From Brenneria roseae subsp. roseae (GTDB lineage Bacteria; Pseudomonadota; Gammaproteobacteria; Enterobacterales; Enterobacteriaceae), in assembly GCF_003115845.1 (NCBI RefSeq), contig NZ_KZ819028.1:124001-188000 (forward strand): a stretch of 64,000 nt of DNA, written 5' to 3'. How positions within the stretch are numbered: position 1 is the first letter of the stretch; each line of letters starts with the position of its first letter. The position numbers were made by a program, and so were the translations under genes. The notes beneath the pieces are model-generated. The model was given only the letters and a program-made list of their open reading frames with translations. It did not search any database and was not told the DNA's origin. Positions 10,551 to 18,994 of the stretch are shown one piece after another.

Positions 10551-10710
10551 CTGCCTTCTCCCTTCAACGGTTCACGCACAACATTACCTGATTTACGCGG
10601 TGCAAGACACGCGCCAGGATCGACAAAAGAAGATGCAGCCCTGTTATGCCCGCTATTTCTTATACGCCATTCAGGAACAAGCACCGGGCAAAAGCGTGTT
10701 TTCCCGCTGG

Positions 10711-10734
10711 CGTAAAGGGAGTGAGCCGGTCCGT
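10711..10734. repeat. Second copy of the sequence hit by the miniature element
   Basis: The text CTGGCGTAAAGGGAGTGAGC, followed by CGG, closely resembles the right flank of the miniature element at 3851-3874 (TGGCGTAAAAGGGGCTGAGC, then CGG). The two belong to one dispersed intergenic repeat, and this copy has no insertion. Confidence 0.5.
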
Positions 10735-10843
10735 GAGGGAAGATTGCCCTATTTTCGGGCACGCCGCGATTCTGTCGCACCCTTTTAGGGTTTCCTTATC
10801 AGAGGATAGATTATTAACTATCTGTTTTTATTATGCTTACATA

Positions 10844-10860
10844 TTGGTACGCATCTTGCT
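10844..10860 (+). promoter_or_regulatory. Candidate sigma-54 (-24/-12) promoter of the guanidine operon
   Basis: TTGGTACGCATCTTGCT fits the sigma-54 pattern TGGCAC, five bases, TTGC with one mismatch, and the essential GG and GC pairs have the right spacing. Transcription would begin near 10871, roughly 45 bases before the riboswitch. A nitrogen-regulated (NtrC) promoter suits an operon that releases ammonia. No clear NtrC site was found upstream. Confidence 0.6.
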
Positions 10861-10912
10861 TAAACCAATAAACAGGGCAGCACAGTACTACCATGTCTGA
10901 GCGCACGATGAA

Positions 10913-11040
10913 TGGCTGGCTAGGGTTCCGATTCACAATTTGTGAATGACTGGTCCGAGAGCTGGCGACCTCCAGTGAGGTTACACGGCGGGATAAAAGC
11001 CCGGGAGACAGCAAACCTAAAACCCTAGGTATTTTGCTGC
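10913..11040 (+). ncRNA. Guanidine-I (ykkC) riboswitch
   Basis: The 5' leader carries hallmark conserved blocks of the ykkC/guanidine-I class: CTAGGGTTCCG (10920-10930), ACTGGTCCGAGAGCTGGCGA (10949-10968) and ACACGGCGGGATAAAAGC plus CCGGGAGA (10983-11008). The aptamer spans about 10913-11011. Downstream, AACCCTAG (11021-11028) is fully complementary to CTAGGGTT of the aptamer, while CAGCAAA (11009-11015) can pair with TTTGCTG (11033-11039). These alternatives look like an expression platform. Members of this class turn genes on when guanidine binds, which matches the guanidine-degrading operon that follows. Confidence 0.93.
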
Positions 11041-11074
11041 TCCTGCACCCGTAAACCTGACTGGAGATACACTG

Positions 11075-12121
11075 ATGAGAAAACCTTTCCTTACCGCCTG
11101 CCTCCTGACTCTGCTGAGCTTTTCCGCCACCGCTGAAACGAAAAAGAGCTTTAACGTCTGCTGGACAATTTATGCGGGTTGGATGCCGTGGGGATATGTC
11201 AGTACCGAAGGGATTATCGATAAGTGGGCAAAGAAATACGGGATTGACATCAAAGTCACCCAGCTTAATGACTATGTTGAGTCGATAAACCAGTATACCG
11301 CCGGCCAGTTCGATGGCTGTACCATGACCAATATGGACGTGCTGACCATGCCCGCCGCGGGCGGGGTCGATACCACCGCCCTGCTCGCCGGCAGCTTTTC
11401 CGATGGCAATGACGGTATTGTCATGAAGGGCGACAACAAGACGCTATCCGATCTGAAAGGGCTGAATATCAACCTGCCCGAACTCTCCGTTTCTCACTAT
11501 CTGCTGGTGCGCGGGCTGGAAAAGGCCGGGCTGGCGGAAAAAGATATCAGAGTGGTGAATACCTCCGACGCCGATATTGTGGCCGCGTTTAATACCGGCG
11601 GCGTTCAGGCCGCCGGCGCCTGGAACCCTCAGCTTTCCGCCATCAAAGCCGTCCCCAACACCACGGAAGTGTTCAGCTCCAGCCAGATTCCCGGCGAAAT
11701 CATCGATCTGATGGTGGTCAATACCCAAACGCTCAAAGACAACCCGGCGCTGGGCAAGGCCCTGACCGGCGCCTGGTTTGAAATCATGTCCATAATGCAA
11801 GCGGGCGATAATGCCGCGCTTGAATCCATGGCTCGCGCTTCAGGAACCGATCTGGCCGGCTATCAGGCCCAGCTCAAAACCACCCATTTATTCCATTCCC
11901 CTGCCGACGCAGTACAGTTCGTCACCAGCGGCGAACTGCCGAAAACCATGCAGCGGGTAGCGAATTTTTCCTTTGAAAAGGGGCTGTTGGGTGAAGGCGC
12001 GCGCAGCGCCGATGCGGTGGGAATGGCCTTTCCCGGCGATGTGATCCTCGGTGACAAAAACAACGTGAAGCTGCGCTTTGACGCGACCTTTGCGCAGATG
12101 GCCGCCGAAGGCCAGCTCTAA
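11075..12121 (+). CDS. ABC transporter periplasmic binding protein of the guanidine operon
   Basis: A 348-residue protein with a signal peptide (cleavage after about residue 20, STAxA-like: FSATAETKK). It resembles the nitrate/sulfonate/taurine type of binding protein (NMT1/SsuA-like), specifically the kind found with urea-carboxylase gene clusters: CWTIYAGWMPWGY, QFDGCTMTNMDVLTMPAAGGVDTTALL, GAWNPQLS. It should capture the substrate, probably guanidine or a guanidine-yielding compound, in the periplasm for the permease and ATPase encoded next. It is the first gene behind the riboswitch, with TGGAG 9 bases before the ATG. The ligand is inferred from context. Confidence 0.85.
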   Translation: MRKPFLTACLLTLLSFSATAETKKSFNVCWTIYAGWMPWGYVSTEGIIDKWAKKYGIDIKVTQLNDYVESINQYTAGQFDGCTMTNMDVLTMPAAGGVDTTALLAGSFSDGNDGIVMKGDNKTLSDLKGLNINLPELSVSHYLLVRGLEKAGLAEKDIRVVNTSDADIVAAFNTGGVQAAGAWNPQLSAIKAVPNTTEVFSSSQIPGEIIDLMVVNTQTLKDNPALGKALTGAWFEIMSIMQAGDNAALESMARASGTDLAGYQAQLKTTHLFHSPADAVQFVTSGELPKTMQRVANFSFEKGLLGEGARSADAVGMAFPGDVILGDKNNVKLRFDATFAQMAAEGQL

Positions 12122-12139
12122 TCACCGCGGGGAATTGCC

Positions 12140-12955
12140 ATGCGCTTAATCAATCGTCATCCGGGTCGCGGCGGGCGGCTGCTACTGATGCTGCTGCCGT
12201 TTGTACTGCTGATTGCCCTCTATTTCACCAGTTCGGTCAGCCGACTGGCGGACAACCCCAGTGACAAACTGTTGCCCAGCGCCGCGCAGATGGTTGATGC
12301 GATAGAACGCGTCGCTTTTACCGCAGACAAGCGCAGCGGCGAATATGTCCTGTGGGCCGACACCGCCGCCAGCCTGAGCCGGCTGGCGATCGGACTGGGC
12401 GTATCCTCGCTGGCGGGATTGTGCCTCGGCATTGCCGCCGGGGTATTTCCGCTGTTCAGAGCGTCGCTATCCCCACTGATGACCGTGCTGTCGATGATCC
12501 CGCCGTTGGCAATACTCCCGATTCTGTTTATCGTTTTCGGCCTCGATGAGTTGTCAAAAGTGATGCTGATCGTCATCGGCATCACACCGGTACTGGCGCG
12601 CGATCTCGAACAACGCGCCCGTGAAATCCCTCCCGAACTGCTGATCAAGGCGCAAACGCTGGGCGCGAATAGCTGGACGCTGGTGCTCAGGGTGGTTCTG
12701 CCCCAGCTGCTGTCGCGGCTGCTGGTTTCACTGCGCCTGATGCTGGGCTCCGCCTGGCTGTTTCTGATCTCCGCCGAGGCTATTTCGGCCACGGCGGGTC
12801 TGGGTTATCGGATATTCCTGGTGCGTCGCTATATGGCCATGGACGTGATCCTGCCTTACGTCGTGTGGATCACGCTGCTGGCCTGGCTGATGGACTACGC
12901 ATTGAGGCTTCTTAATCGTTACTTTTTCCCCTGGTCTGAGGGAGAAAAAGGATGA
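12140..12955 (+). CDS. ABC transporter permease of the guanidine operon
   Basis: A 271-residue inner-membrane protein of the SsuC/TauC type with about six membrane segments (first LLLMLLPFVLLIALYFTSS). The cytoplasmic coupling loop is visible near PPELLIKAQTLGANSWTLVLRVVLPQLLSRL, an EAA-type motif. It starts 18 bases after the binding-protein gene and overlaps the ATPase gene by 4 bases (ATGA), so the importer genes are translationally coupled. Substrate as for the binding protein. Confidence 0.88.
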   Translation: MRLINRHPGRGGRLLLMLLPFVLLIALYFTSSVSRLADNPSDKLLPSAAQMVDAIERVAFTADKRSGEYVLWADTAASLSRLAIGLGVSSLAGLCLGIAAGVFPLFRASLSPLMTVLSMIPPLAILPILFIVFGLDELSKVMLIVIGITPVLARDLEQRAREIPPELLIKAQTLGANSWTLVLRVVLPQLLSRLLVSLRLMLGSAWLFLISAEAISATAGLGYRIFLVRRYMAMDVILPYVVWITLLAWLMDYALRLLNRYFFPWSEGEKG

Positions 12956-13743
12956 GTTTTATTCAAATCAACAATATCTGGCAGGAGTATGGCGACCATG
13001 TAGTGCTGGAACGCCTGAACCTCTCCATCGAGGAAGGGGAATTCTGCACCATGGTAGGCGCCTCCGGGTGCGGTAAGTCGACGTTTCTGCGCTTGCTGCT
13101 GGGGCAGGAAAAACCAAGCAGAGGCAGCCTGTTGCTGGAGGGCAAGCCGCTGGCGGATGAGCCCGATGCCAGCCGGGGCGTGGTGTTTCAGCGCTACTCG
13201 GTCTTCCCGCATCTGAACGTGCTGGACAACGTCGTCATCGGCCCGGAGCTGCTGCATGCCCGCGTCACAGGCCGCTTCTTCGGACGCCGCAAACGTCAGG
13301 CCAGAGAAGAGGCGATGCGTCTGTTACATCGGGTAGGGCTGGGGCACGCGCTGGATAAATACCCCGGTCAGTTATCCGGCGGTATGCAACAGCGTCTGGC
13401 CATCGCGCAGGCGTTCATCATGTGTCCGCGCATTCTGCTGCTGGATGAACCGTTCGGCGCGCTCGATCCCGGTATACGCAAAGATATGCACCGGCTGCTG
13501 CTGGAGCTATGGCAGGAAACCCGCCTGACCGCCTTCATGGTGACTCACGATCTGTCAGAAGGTTTCAATCTCGGCACCCGGCTGCTGGTGTTTGACAAGG
13601 TTCGGCAGGATCCCCAGGCGCCGAACGCCTATGGCGCGCGCGTCACCTATGACATTCCCCTGAACGCCGATCGCCTTGCCGCGCGCCGCGCGCTTGCCGT
13701 GCCGCCGCCGCATATCACGCCTACCCCGGCAACCGATCATTGA
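12952..13743 (+). CDS. ABC transporter ATP-binding protein of the guanidine operon
   Basis: A 263-residue ABC ATPase of the nitrate/sulfonate group. Walker A is GASGCGKST (near residue 40), the Q-loop lies in GVVFQRYSVFPHLN, the signature is LSGGMQQR, Walker B is ILLLDEPFGALD and the switch His is in MVTHDLSEG. It energises the permease encoded just upstream. The C-terminus carries an extra Ala/Pro-rich tail past residue 240. It ends 14 bases before the first DUF1989 gene. Confidence 0.9.
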   Translation: MSFIQINNIWQEYGDHVVLERLNLSIEEGEFCTMVGASGCGKSTFLRLLLGQEKPSRGSLLLEGKPLADEPDASRGVVFQRYSVFPHLNVLDNVVIGPELLHARVTGRFFGRRKRQAREEAMRLLHRVGLGHALDKYPGQLSGGMQQRLAIAQAFIMCPRILLLDEPFGALDPGIRKDMHRLLLELWQETRLTAFMVTHDLSEGFNLGTRLLVFDKVRQDPQAPNAYGARVTYDIPLNADRLAARRALAVPPPHITPTPATDH

Positions 13744-13757
13744 TAAGGATTTTAGCC

Positions 13758-14486
13758 ATGACCAACCCATTGATTTTACAATCTGCTTTATATGAAGAAA
13801 CCGTTCCGGGCGGCGGACACACCTCGTTTGTCCTGCGCCGGGGCCAACTGCTGCGCATCACGGATATTGAAGGTGATGCCAACGTCAGCCTGATGCTGCT
13901 GAATGCGGCCCAGCCCAGCGAGCGGCTTAATCTGCCCGATACCCTGAAAGGCCAGCACACGGCAAAACTCACTGCGGGCCACTGCCTGTATTCGGATATG
14001 GGCCGGGTTCTGGCCGCCATCACCGCCGACACCTGCGGCTGGCACGACAGCTTCGGCGGAGTGCTCAATGCACAGGAAGTCGAAGAGAAATACGGTCAGG
14101 GACGTTATCAGGAACAGCGTAACGCCTTTCATCGCAACGGCGTGGATAACCTATTGGTGGAGATGGGTAAGTGGAACCTGAACCTGCAAGACTTGCTGAT
14201 GGTCGTCAACCTGTTCAGCAAGGTGACGGTGGATGAAACCGGCGGCTTCCACTTCCAGCCGGGTAATGCCAAAGCCGGGGACTGCATCGAACTCTACGCG
14301 CCAATGGATACGCTGGTGATACTTACCGCGCTCCAGCACCCGATGGACCCCAATCCGCACTATTCCCCCCGGCCCGTCCAACTGAATTGGTTCCAGCCGA
14401 ACAGCGACGGCATCACCGGGCTTTGCCGGCATTCACGCGCGGAAAACGCCCGCGCCTTTCACAACACTGAACGCCAATATCTTTGA
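13758..14486 (+). CDS. DUF1989 protein, likely carboxyguanidine deiminase subunit (UAAP1-type)
   Basis: A 242-residue DUF1989 protein, long called urea-carboxylase-associated protein 1. Recent work on the guanidine pathway assigns the two DUF1989 proteins to a heteromeric carboxyguanidine deiminase (CgdAB), which converts carboxyguanidine to allophanate and ammonia. The candidate metal/active-site block is [11 protein letters not shown] near residue 92; [14 protein letters not shown] and [11 protein letters not shown] are typical. The ATG was chosen (AAGGA upstream) over a TTG 18 bases earlier. It overlaps the reading region of the next gene closely, as expected for subunits made together. 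Confidence 0.85.
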   Translation: MTNPLILQSALYEETVPGGGHTSFVLRRGQLLRITDIEGDANVSLMLLNAAQPSERLNLPDTLKGQHTAKLTAGHCLYSDMGRVLAAITADTCGWHDSFGGVLNAQEVEEKYGQGRYQEQRNAFHRNGVDNLLVEMGKWNLNLQDLLMVVNLFSKVTVDETGGFHFQPGNAKAGDCIELYAPMDTLVILTALQHPMDPNPHYSPRPVQLNWFQPNSDGITGLCRHSRAENARAFHNTERQYL

Positions 14487-14497
14487 GGGACAATACG

Positions 14498-15133
14498 ATG
14501 AGCTTAACCACCAGTCACCTTCAGCCTGAACAGGCGCTGTTCCGTCATGTGATCCCGGCGGGCGAACCCTATCTGTTTGAAGTCAAAAAAGGCCAAACGG
14601 TGCGCCTGCTCGATCTGGAAGGCAATCAGGCCGTTGATACGCTGTTTTACCGCGCCGCCAACCCGCGTGAGCGCTACGATCCTCAGCGGACGTTGCGCCG
14701 TCAGAACAACGTCTATCTGACCACCGGCAGCGTCCTTTATTCCAATCTCGGCAATCCGTTGCTGACCATCGTCGCCGACACCTGCGGCCGGCACGATACG
14801 CTCGGCGGCGCCTGCGCGCAGGAGAGCAACACGGTGCGCTATGCGCTGGATAAACGCTATATGCACAGCTGCCGCGATAATTTCCTGTGCGCCTGCCTGC
14901 ACGACGGCCGTCTGGATAAAAAAGACATTGGCGCCAACATCAACTTTTTCATGAATGTCCCGGTTACGCCCGATGGCGGACTGACGTTTGAAGATGGCAT
15001 CTCGGCGCCGGGAAAATACGTCGAACTTCGGGCAGAGACGGAGGTGATCGTGCTGATCTCCAATTGCCCGCAGCTCAACAACCCCTGCAACGGCTGGAAC
15101 CCGACCCCGGCGGAGGTCCTGATATGGTCATGA
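14498..15133 (+). CDS. DUF1989 protein, likely carboxyguanidine deiminase subunit (UAAP2-type)
   Basis: A 211-residue DUF1989 protein, partner of the preceding one. It carries the cysteine/histidine block [12 protein letters not shown] near residue 95, then [14 protein letters not shown] and a [16 protein letters not shown] tail that is characteristic of the family. The extra cysteines compared with the first subunit suggest it holds the metal or active site; this is inference. The ATG at 14498 has GAGG upstream. Its stop overlaps a possible tiny ORF by 4 bases. Confidence 0.85.
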   Translation: MSLTTSHLQPEQALFRHVIPAGEPYLFEVKKGQTVRLLDLEGNQAVDTLFYRAANPRERYDPQRTLRRQNNVYLTTGSVLYSNLGNPLLTIVADTCGRHDTLGGACAQESNTVRYALDKRYMHSCRDNFLCACLHDGRLDKKDIGANINFFMNVPVTPDGGLTFEDGISAPGKYVELRAETEVIVLISNCPQLNNPCNGWNPTPAEVLIWS

Positions 15134-15285
15134 CCAGGCATGCATTCGCCGCCGTCTGGCGCGTGGCGGGCCGCTTTCTCGCCGCGTTATTGGTCGCCCG
15201 GGCCAGACATTATACCGGGCTGCTGCCTGCCTTATCGGCGGAGCGTGAACGGGCGGATAACGCCAATGACCTGAACTTCAGGTAA
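15130..15285 (+). CDS. Possible small protein of 51 residues
   Basis: An ORF whose ATG overlaps the stop of the UAAP2-type gene (ATGA), the arrangement used by coupled genes. An alternative ATG lies at 15124. The product would have one hydrophobic stretch ([15 protein letters not shown]) followed by a charged tail. No family is recognised and codon use is Arg/Ala-rich, as random frames in GC-rich DNA also are. It may be real or only spacer; the 99 bases between it and the carboxylase gene are otherwise empty. Confidence 0.3.
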   Translation: MTRHAFAAVWRVAGRFLAALLVARARHYTGLLPALSAERERADNANDLNFR

Positions 15286-15384
15286 CGGGCATCCGCGGCA
15301 CAACCCGCGATCCCCTCGCCACGGACGACCCTGGCGCAGCACAGCAGAAGCAGGACGACCTGCCTCATTTCGAGAGCGCTTCAC

Positions 15385-18300
15385 ATGTTTGAAAACGTAT
15401 TGATTGCCAATCGCGGTGCCATTGCCTGTCGTATTTTACGCACCCTGCGGGACTTGAATGTTCAGGGCGTGGCGGTCTATTCAGAAGCCGATGCGGCCAG
15501 TTTGCATGTCCAGCAGGCGGACATCGCGGTCAGTCTGGGAGACGGCCCCGCGGCGCAAACCTATCTGATGGTGGACAAGATCCTCGACGTCGCCAGAAAA
15601 ACAGGGGCCGACGCCATTCACCCCGGCTATGGTTTCCTGTCGGAAAACGCCGCCTTTGCCGAAGCGTGTGAAGCCGCCGGTATCGCCTTTATCGGACCCA
15701 CGCCGGAACAGCTGCGCGTATTCGGTCTTAAACATACCGCGCGCGCGCTGGCGAAAGCTCATCACATCCCCCTGCTGGAAGGTTCGGCATTGCTGGAGGA
15801 TGTGGACGCCGCGCTGACGGCGGCGATCGCCATTGGCTATCCGGTGATGCTGAAAAGTACCGCGGGCGGCGGCGGCATCGGCATGCGCGTATGTTGGTCC
15901 GCGGACGAACTGTCAGAGGCTTTCGAAAGCGTTCGCCGTCTGGGACAGAACAATTTCAGCGATGCCGGGGTGTTCGTCGAAAAATATATCGAACGCGCCC
16001 GTCATCTGGAGGTCCAGATTTTTGGCGACGGCAGCGGAGAGGTACTGGCTTTAGGGGTGCGTGACTGTTCCGTGCAGCGGCGTAATCAGAAAGTGCTGGA
16101 AGAAACGCCCGCGCCAAACCTGCCGGTTGGGATGGATGCGGCACTGTGCAACGCGGCGGTGAAGCTGGCTCAGGCCGTCAACTACCGCAGCGCGGGTACG
16201 GTTGAGTTCATCTATGACAGTCAGGCTGAACGCTTTTATTTCCTTGAGGTCAATACGCGCCTACAGGTTGAACACGGCGTCACTGAACAGGTCTGGGGCG
16301 TGGATCTGGTGCGCTGGATGCTGCAACTGGCCGCGGGTGAACTGCCGCCGCTGGCGGCGCTGGCGCGGGATTTATCGCCACAGGGCCATGCGATTCAGGC
16401 GCGGCTGTACGCCGAAGATCCGGGACGCCACTTTCAGCCCAGCCCGGGACTACTGACGGCGGTCAGCTTCCCTCACGCCGAAGGTAAATCACTGCGTATT
16501 GATACCTGGGTCGAAGCGGGATGTGAGATCCCGCCCTATTTCGACCCGATGATTGCCAAGCTGATTAGCTGGGCGTCTTGCCGGCAGGACGCGTTGCACG
16601 CGCTCGATAAGGCGCTGGCCGAGACGGTGCTGTACGGGGTGGAAACCAACCGCGATTATCTGCGGCAGATCGTAAGGGATACCCCATTTGCCAGCGGATT
16701 ACCCTGGACCCGCTGCCTGGAAACGCTGGTTTATCAGGCCAATACGTTCGAGGTCGTGGCCGCCGGTACGCAGACCACGGTACAGGATTATCCCGGCCGT
16801 ATTGGTTACTGGGCCGTCGGGGTTCCGCCCTCCGGGCCGATGGACAGCCGCTCGCTCTGTCTGGGAAACCGTTTGCTGGGCAACGACGCAGGCATGGCGG
16901 CGCTGGAAGTGACCATGAGCGGCCCCACCCTGCGCTTCAACACGGAGGCGGTCGCCGCGGTGACCGGGGCCGAGCTGTCGGTACAACTGGACGGACAGCC
17001 GCAGCCGATGAATGTCTCATTCCCGATCCCGGCAGGCAGCACCCTGCAATTGGGCACGCTGACGGGAGCAGGCGCACGCAGCTATCTGTGCCTGCGGGGC
17101 GGCATTCAGGCGCCCGATTATTTAGGCAGCAAAAGCACCTTTACGCTGGGCCAGTTCGGCGGTCATGCCGGTCGTGCCCTACGCGCGGGCGACGTGCTGC
17201 GTCTGACTGCGTTGCAGAACAACGCCAGCGGCGTACAGCTGCCTGATGAACTGGTCGCCACGCTGCCCGCGGTGCGTGAAATGCGGGTCATTTATGGCCC
17301 GCACGGCGCGCCCGAGTATTTTACGCCCGGCTATATCGACACGTTTTTTGCCACCGAGTGGGAAGTCCACTTCAACTCCAGCCGTACCGGCGTGCGCCTG
17401 ATTGGTCCAAAGCCAGAATGGGTGCGGGACAGCGGCGGCGAGGCGGGATTGCATCCTTCCAATATCCATGACAACCCTTATGCCATTGGCGCCGTTGATT
17501 TTACCGGGGATATGCCGGTGATCCTCGGCCCTGACGGTCCGAGTCTGGGCGGTTTCGTCTGTCCGGTCACCGTCATCGAGGCTGACCTGTGGCAACTCGG
17601 TCAGCTCAGGGCCGGCGATAAGGTGCGCTTTACGCCGGTCAGCATCGAAACGGCACGAGCGCGGGCGGTGGCGCAAAAAACGGAGTATGCCGAATTGCGG
17701 GCGGTCGCATCCGACTGGCAAGCGCATCCACTACAATCCCCGGTGGTGCTTGACTGCGGACAAGGCAACCAGCGGCTGGTGGCCCGCCTCAGCGGCGACA
17801 CCTATCTGTTGCTGGAACTGGGTGAGCCGGAGTTGGATCTGGCGCTGCGCTTGCGGGGTCATGTGCTGATGCAAATGCTACAGGCGGACGATATTGACGG
17901 CATCATCGATATCACCCCGGGGATCCGCTCGCTGCAAATCCACTACCAGCCGGAAACGCTGGCGCTGCCGCAGCTGCTGCGCAAGGTGGCCGAGGTGTGG
18001 CAAGAGGTTGGTAAAAAACAGGATTTGCGCGTCCCTTCACGCATCGTGTATCTGCCTCTCTCCTGGGATGATCCCGCCTGTCAGTTGGCAATCCAGAAAT
18101 ATATGACCACGGTGCGCAAGGATGCGCCGTGGTGCCCGAGCAATCTGGAGTTTATCCGCCGCATCAATGACCTGACCGATCTGGATGAGGTCCACCGTCT
18201 GGTCTTTGCCGCCAGCTATCTGGTCATGGGGCTGGGCGATGTGTATTTGGGCGCGCCCGTCGCCACACCACTCGATCCGCGCCATCGTCTGGTCACCACC

Positions 18301-18984
18301 AAATACAATCCGGCGCGTACCTGGACGGCGGAGAACTCGGTCGGCATCGGCGGCGCCTATCTGTGCGTGTATGGCATGGAAGGGCCCGGCGGATATCAGT
18401 TTGTTGGCCGCACCCTGCAAATGTGGAACCGATACCGGGACGTGGCGGCGTTTGACGGCAAGCCCTGGCTGCTGCGTTTCTTCGACCAGATTCGTTTCTA
18501 TCCGGTCGGTGCCGATGAGCTATTGCAAATTCGCCGAGACTTCCCGCTGGGGCGTTATCCGTTACGAATTGAGCACAGCGAGCTGGCGCTGGCCGACTAT
18601 CAGGCTTTTCTTGAGCGCGAGGCAGACAGTATCGCCACGTTCCGCCACCGGCAACGTGCGGCGTTTAATGCCGAGCGGCTGCGCTGGGCCGACGCCGATC
18701 AAACCCCTCTCGACAGCGAAGCCGGGCACGCGGAACAGCATGACGGCGCCCCCTTGCAACCCGGTCAACACGGCGTCGAAAGCCCGATTGCCGGCAATTT
18801 GTGGCAGGTTGCGGTCGGCGTGGGCTCTCACGTCATGCAGGGCGATACGCTGGTGATACTGGAGTCCATGAAGATGGAAATCCCGCTCGAATCCCCCTGG
18901 CGGGGGATAGTACGCGAAGTGAGAGTACAACCGGGATCGCCCGTGAGTGCCGGGCAGTGTGTCATTGTCATTGAGAAAGAGTGA
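15385..18984 (+). CDS. Biotin-dependent guanidine carboxylase (urea carboxylase family)
   Basis: A 1199-residue cytoplasmic multidomain enzyme. Residues about 1-450 are biotin carboxylase (VLIANRGAIACRIL, ATP-grasp KSTAGGGGIGMRV, EVNTRLQVEH). About 465-770 match allophanate-hydrolase subunit 2/KipA-type carboxyltransferase (VQDYPGRIGYWAVGVPPSGP), about 800-1010 the subunit 1/KipI type, and 1110-1199 is a biotinyl domain with ESMKMEIP, biotin Lys 1163. The family carboxylates urea or guanidine with ATP and bicarbonate. The guanidine riboswitch and DUF1989 partners indicate guanidine, giving carboxyguanidine. The carboxyltransferase residue said to separate the two specificities needs an alignment. 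Confidence 0.92.
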   Translation: MFENVLIANRGAIACRILRTLRDLNVQGVAVYSEADAASLHVQQADIAVSLGDGPAAQTYLMVDKILDVARKTGADAIHPGYGFLSENAAFAEACEAAGIAFIGPTPEQLRVFGLKHTARALAKAHHIPLLEGSALLEDVDAALTAAIAIGYPVMLKSTAGGGGIGMRVCWSADELSEAFESVRRLGQNNFSDAGVFVEKYIERARHLEVQIFGDGSGEVLALGVRDCSVQRRNQKVLEETPAPNLPVGMDAALCNAAVKLAQAVNYRSAGTVEFIYDSQAERFYFLEVNTRLQVEHGVTEQVWGVDLVRWMLQLAAGELPPLAALARDLSPQGHAIQARLYAEDPGRHFQPSPGLLTAVSFPHAEGKSLRIDTWVEAGCEIPPYFDPMIAKLISWASCRQDALHALDKALAETVLYGVETNRDYLRQIVRDTPFASGLPWTRCLETLVYQANTFEVVAAGTQTTVQDYPGRIGYWAVGVPPSGPMDSRSLCLGNRLLGNDAGMAALEVTMSGPTLRFNTEAVAAVTGAELSVQLDGQPQPMNVSFPIPAGSTLQLGTLTGAGARSYLCLRGGIQAPDYLGSKSTFTLGQFGGHAGRALRAGDVLRLTALQNNASGVQLPDELVATLPAVREMRVIYGPHGAPEYFTPGYIDTFFATEWEVHFNSSRTGVRLIGPKPEWVRDSGGEAGLHPSNIHDNPYAIGAVDFTGDMPVILGPDGPSLGGFVCPVTVIEADLWQLGQLRAGDKVRFTPVSIETARARAVAQKTEYAELRAVASDWQAHPLQSPVVLDCGQGNQRLVARLSGDTYLLLELGEPELDLALRLRGHVLMQMLQADDIDGIIDITPGIRSLQIHYQPETLALPQLLRKVAEVWQEVGKKQDLRVPSRIVYLPLSWDDPACQLAIQKYMTTVRKDAPWCPSNLEFIRRINDLTDLDEVHRLVFAASYLVMGLGDVYLGAPVATPLDPRHRLVTTKYNPARTWTAENSVGIGGAYLCVYGMEGPGGYQFVGRTLQMWNRYRDVAAFDGKPWLLRFFDQIRFYPVGADELLQIRRDFPLGRYPLRIEHSELALADYQAFLEREADSIATFRHRQRAAFNAERLRWADADQTPLDSEAGHAEQHDGAPLQPGQHGVESPIAGNLWQVAVGVGSHVMQGDTLVILESMKMEIPLESPWRGIVREVRVQPGSPVSAGQCVIVIEKE

Positions 18985-18994
18985 GGAAAATACC

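Noticed and set aside
10551-10843. NtrC enhancer sites upstream of the sigma-54-like promoter
   Set aside because: Several GCAC/GTG words occur, but none with the spacing and symmetry of an NtrC site.
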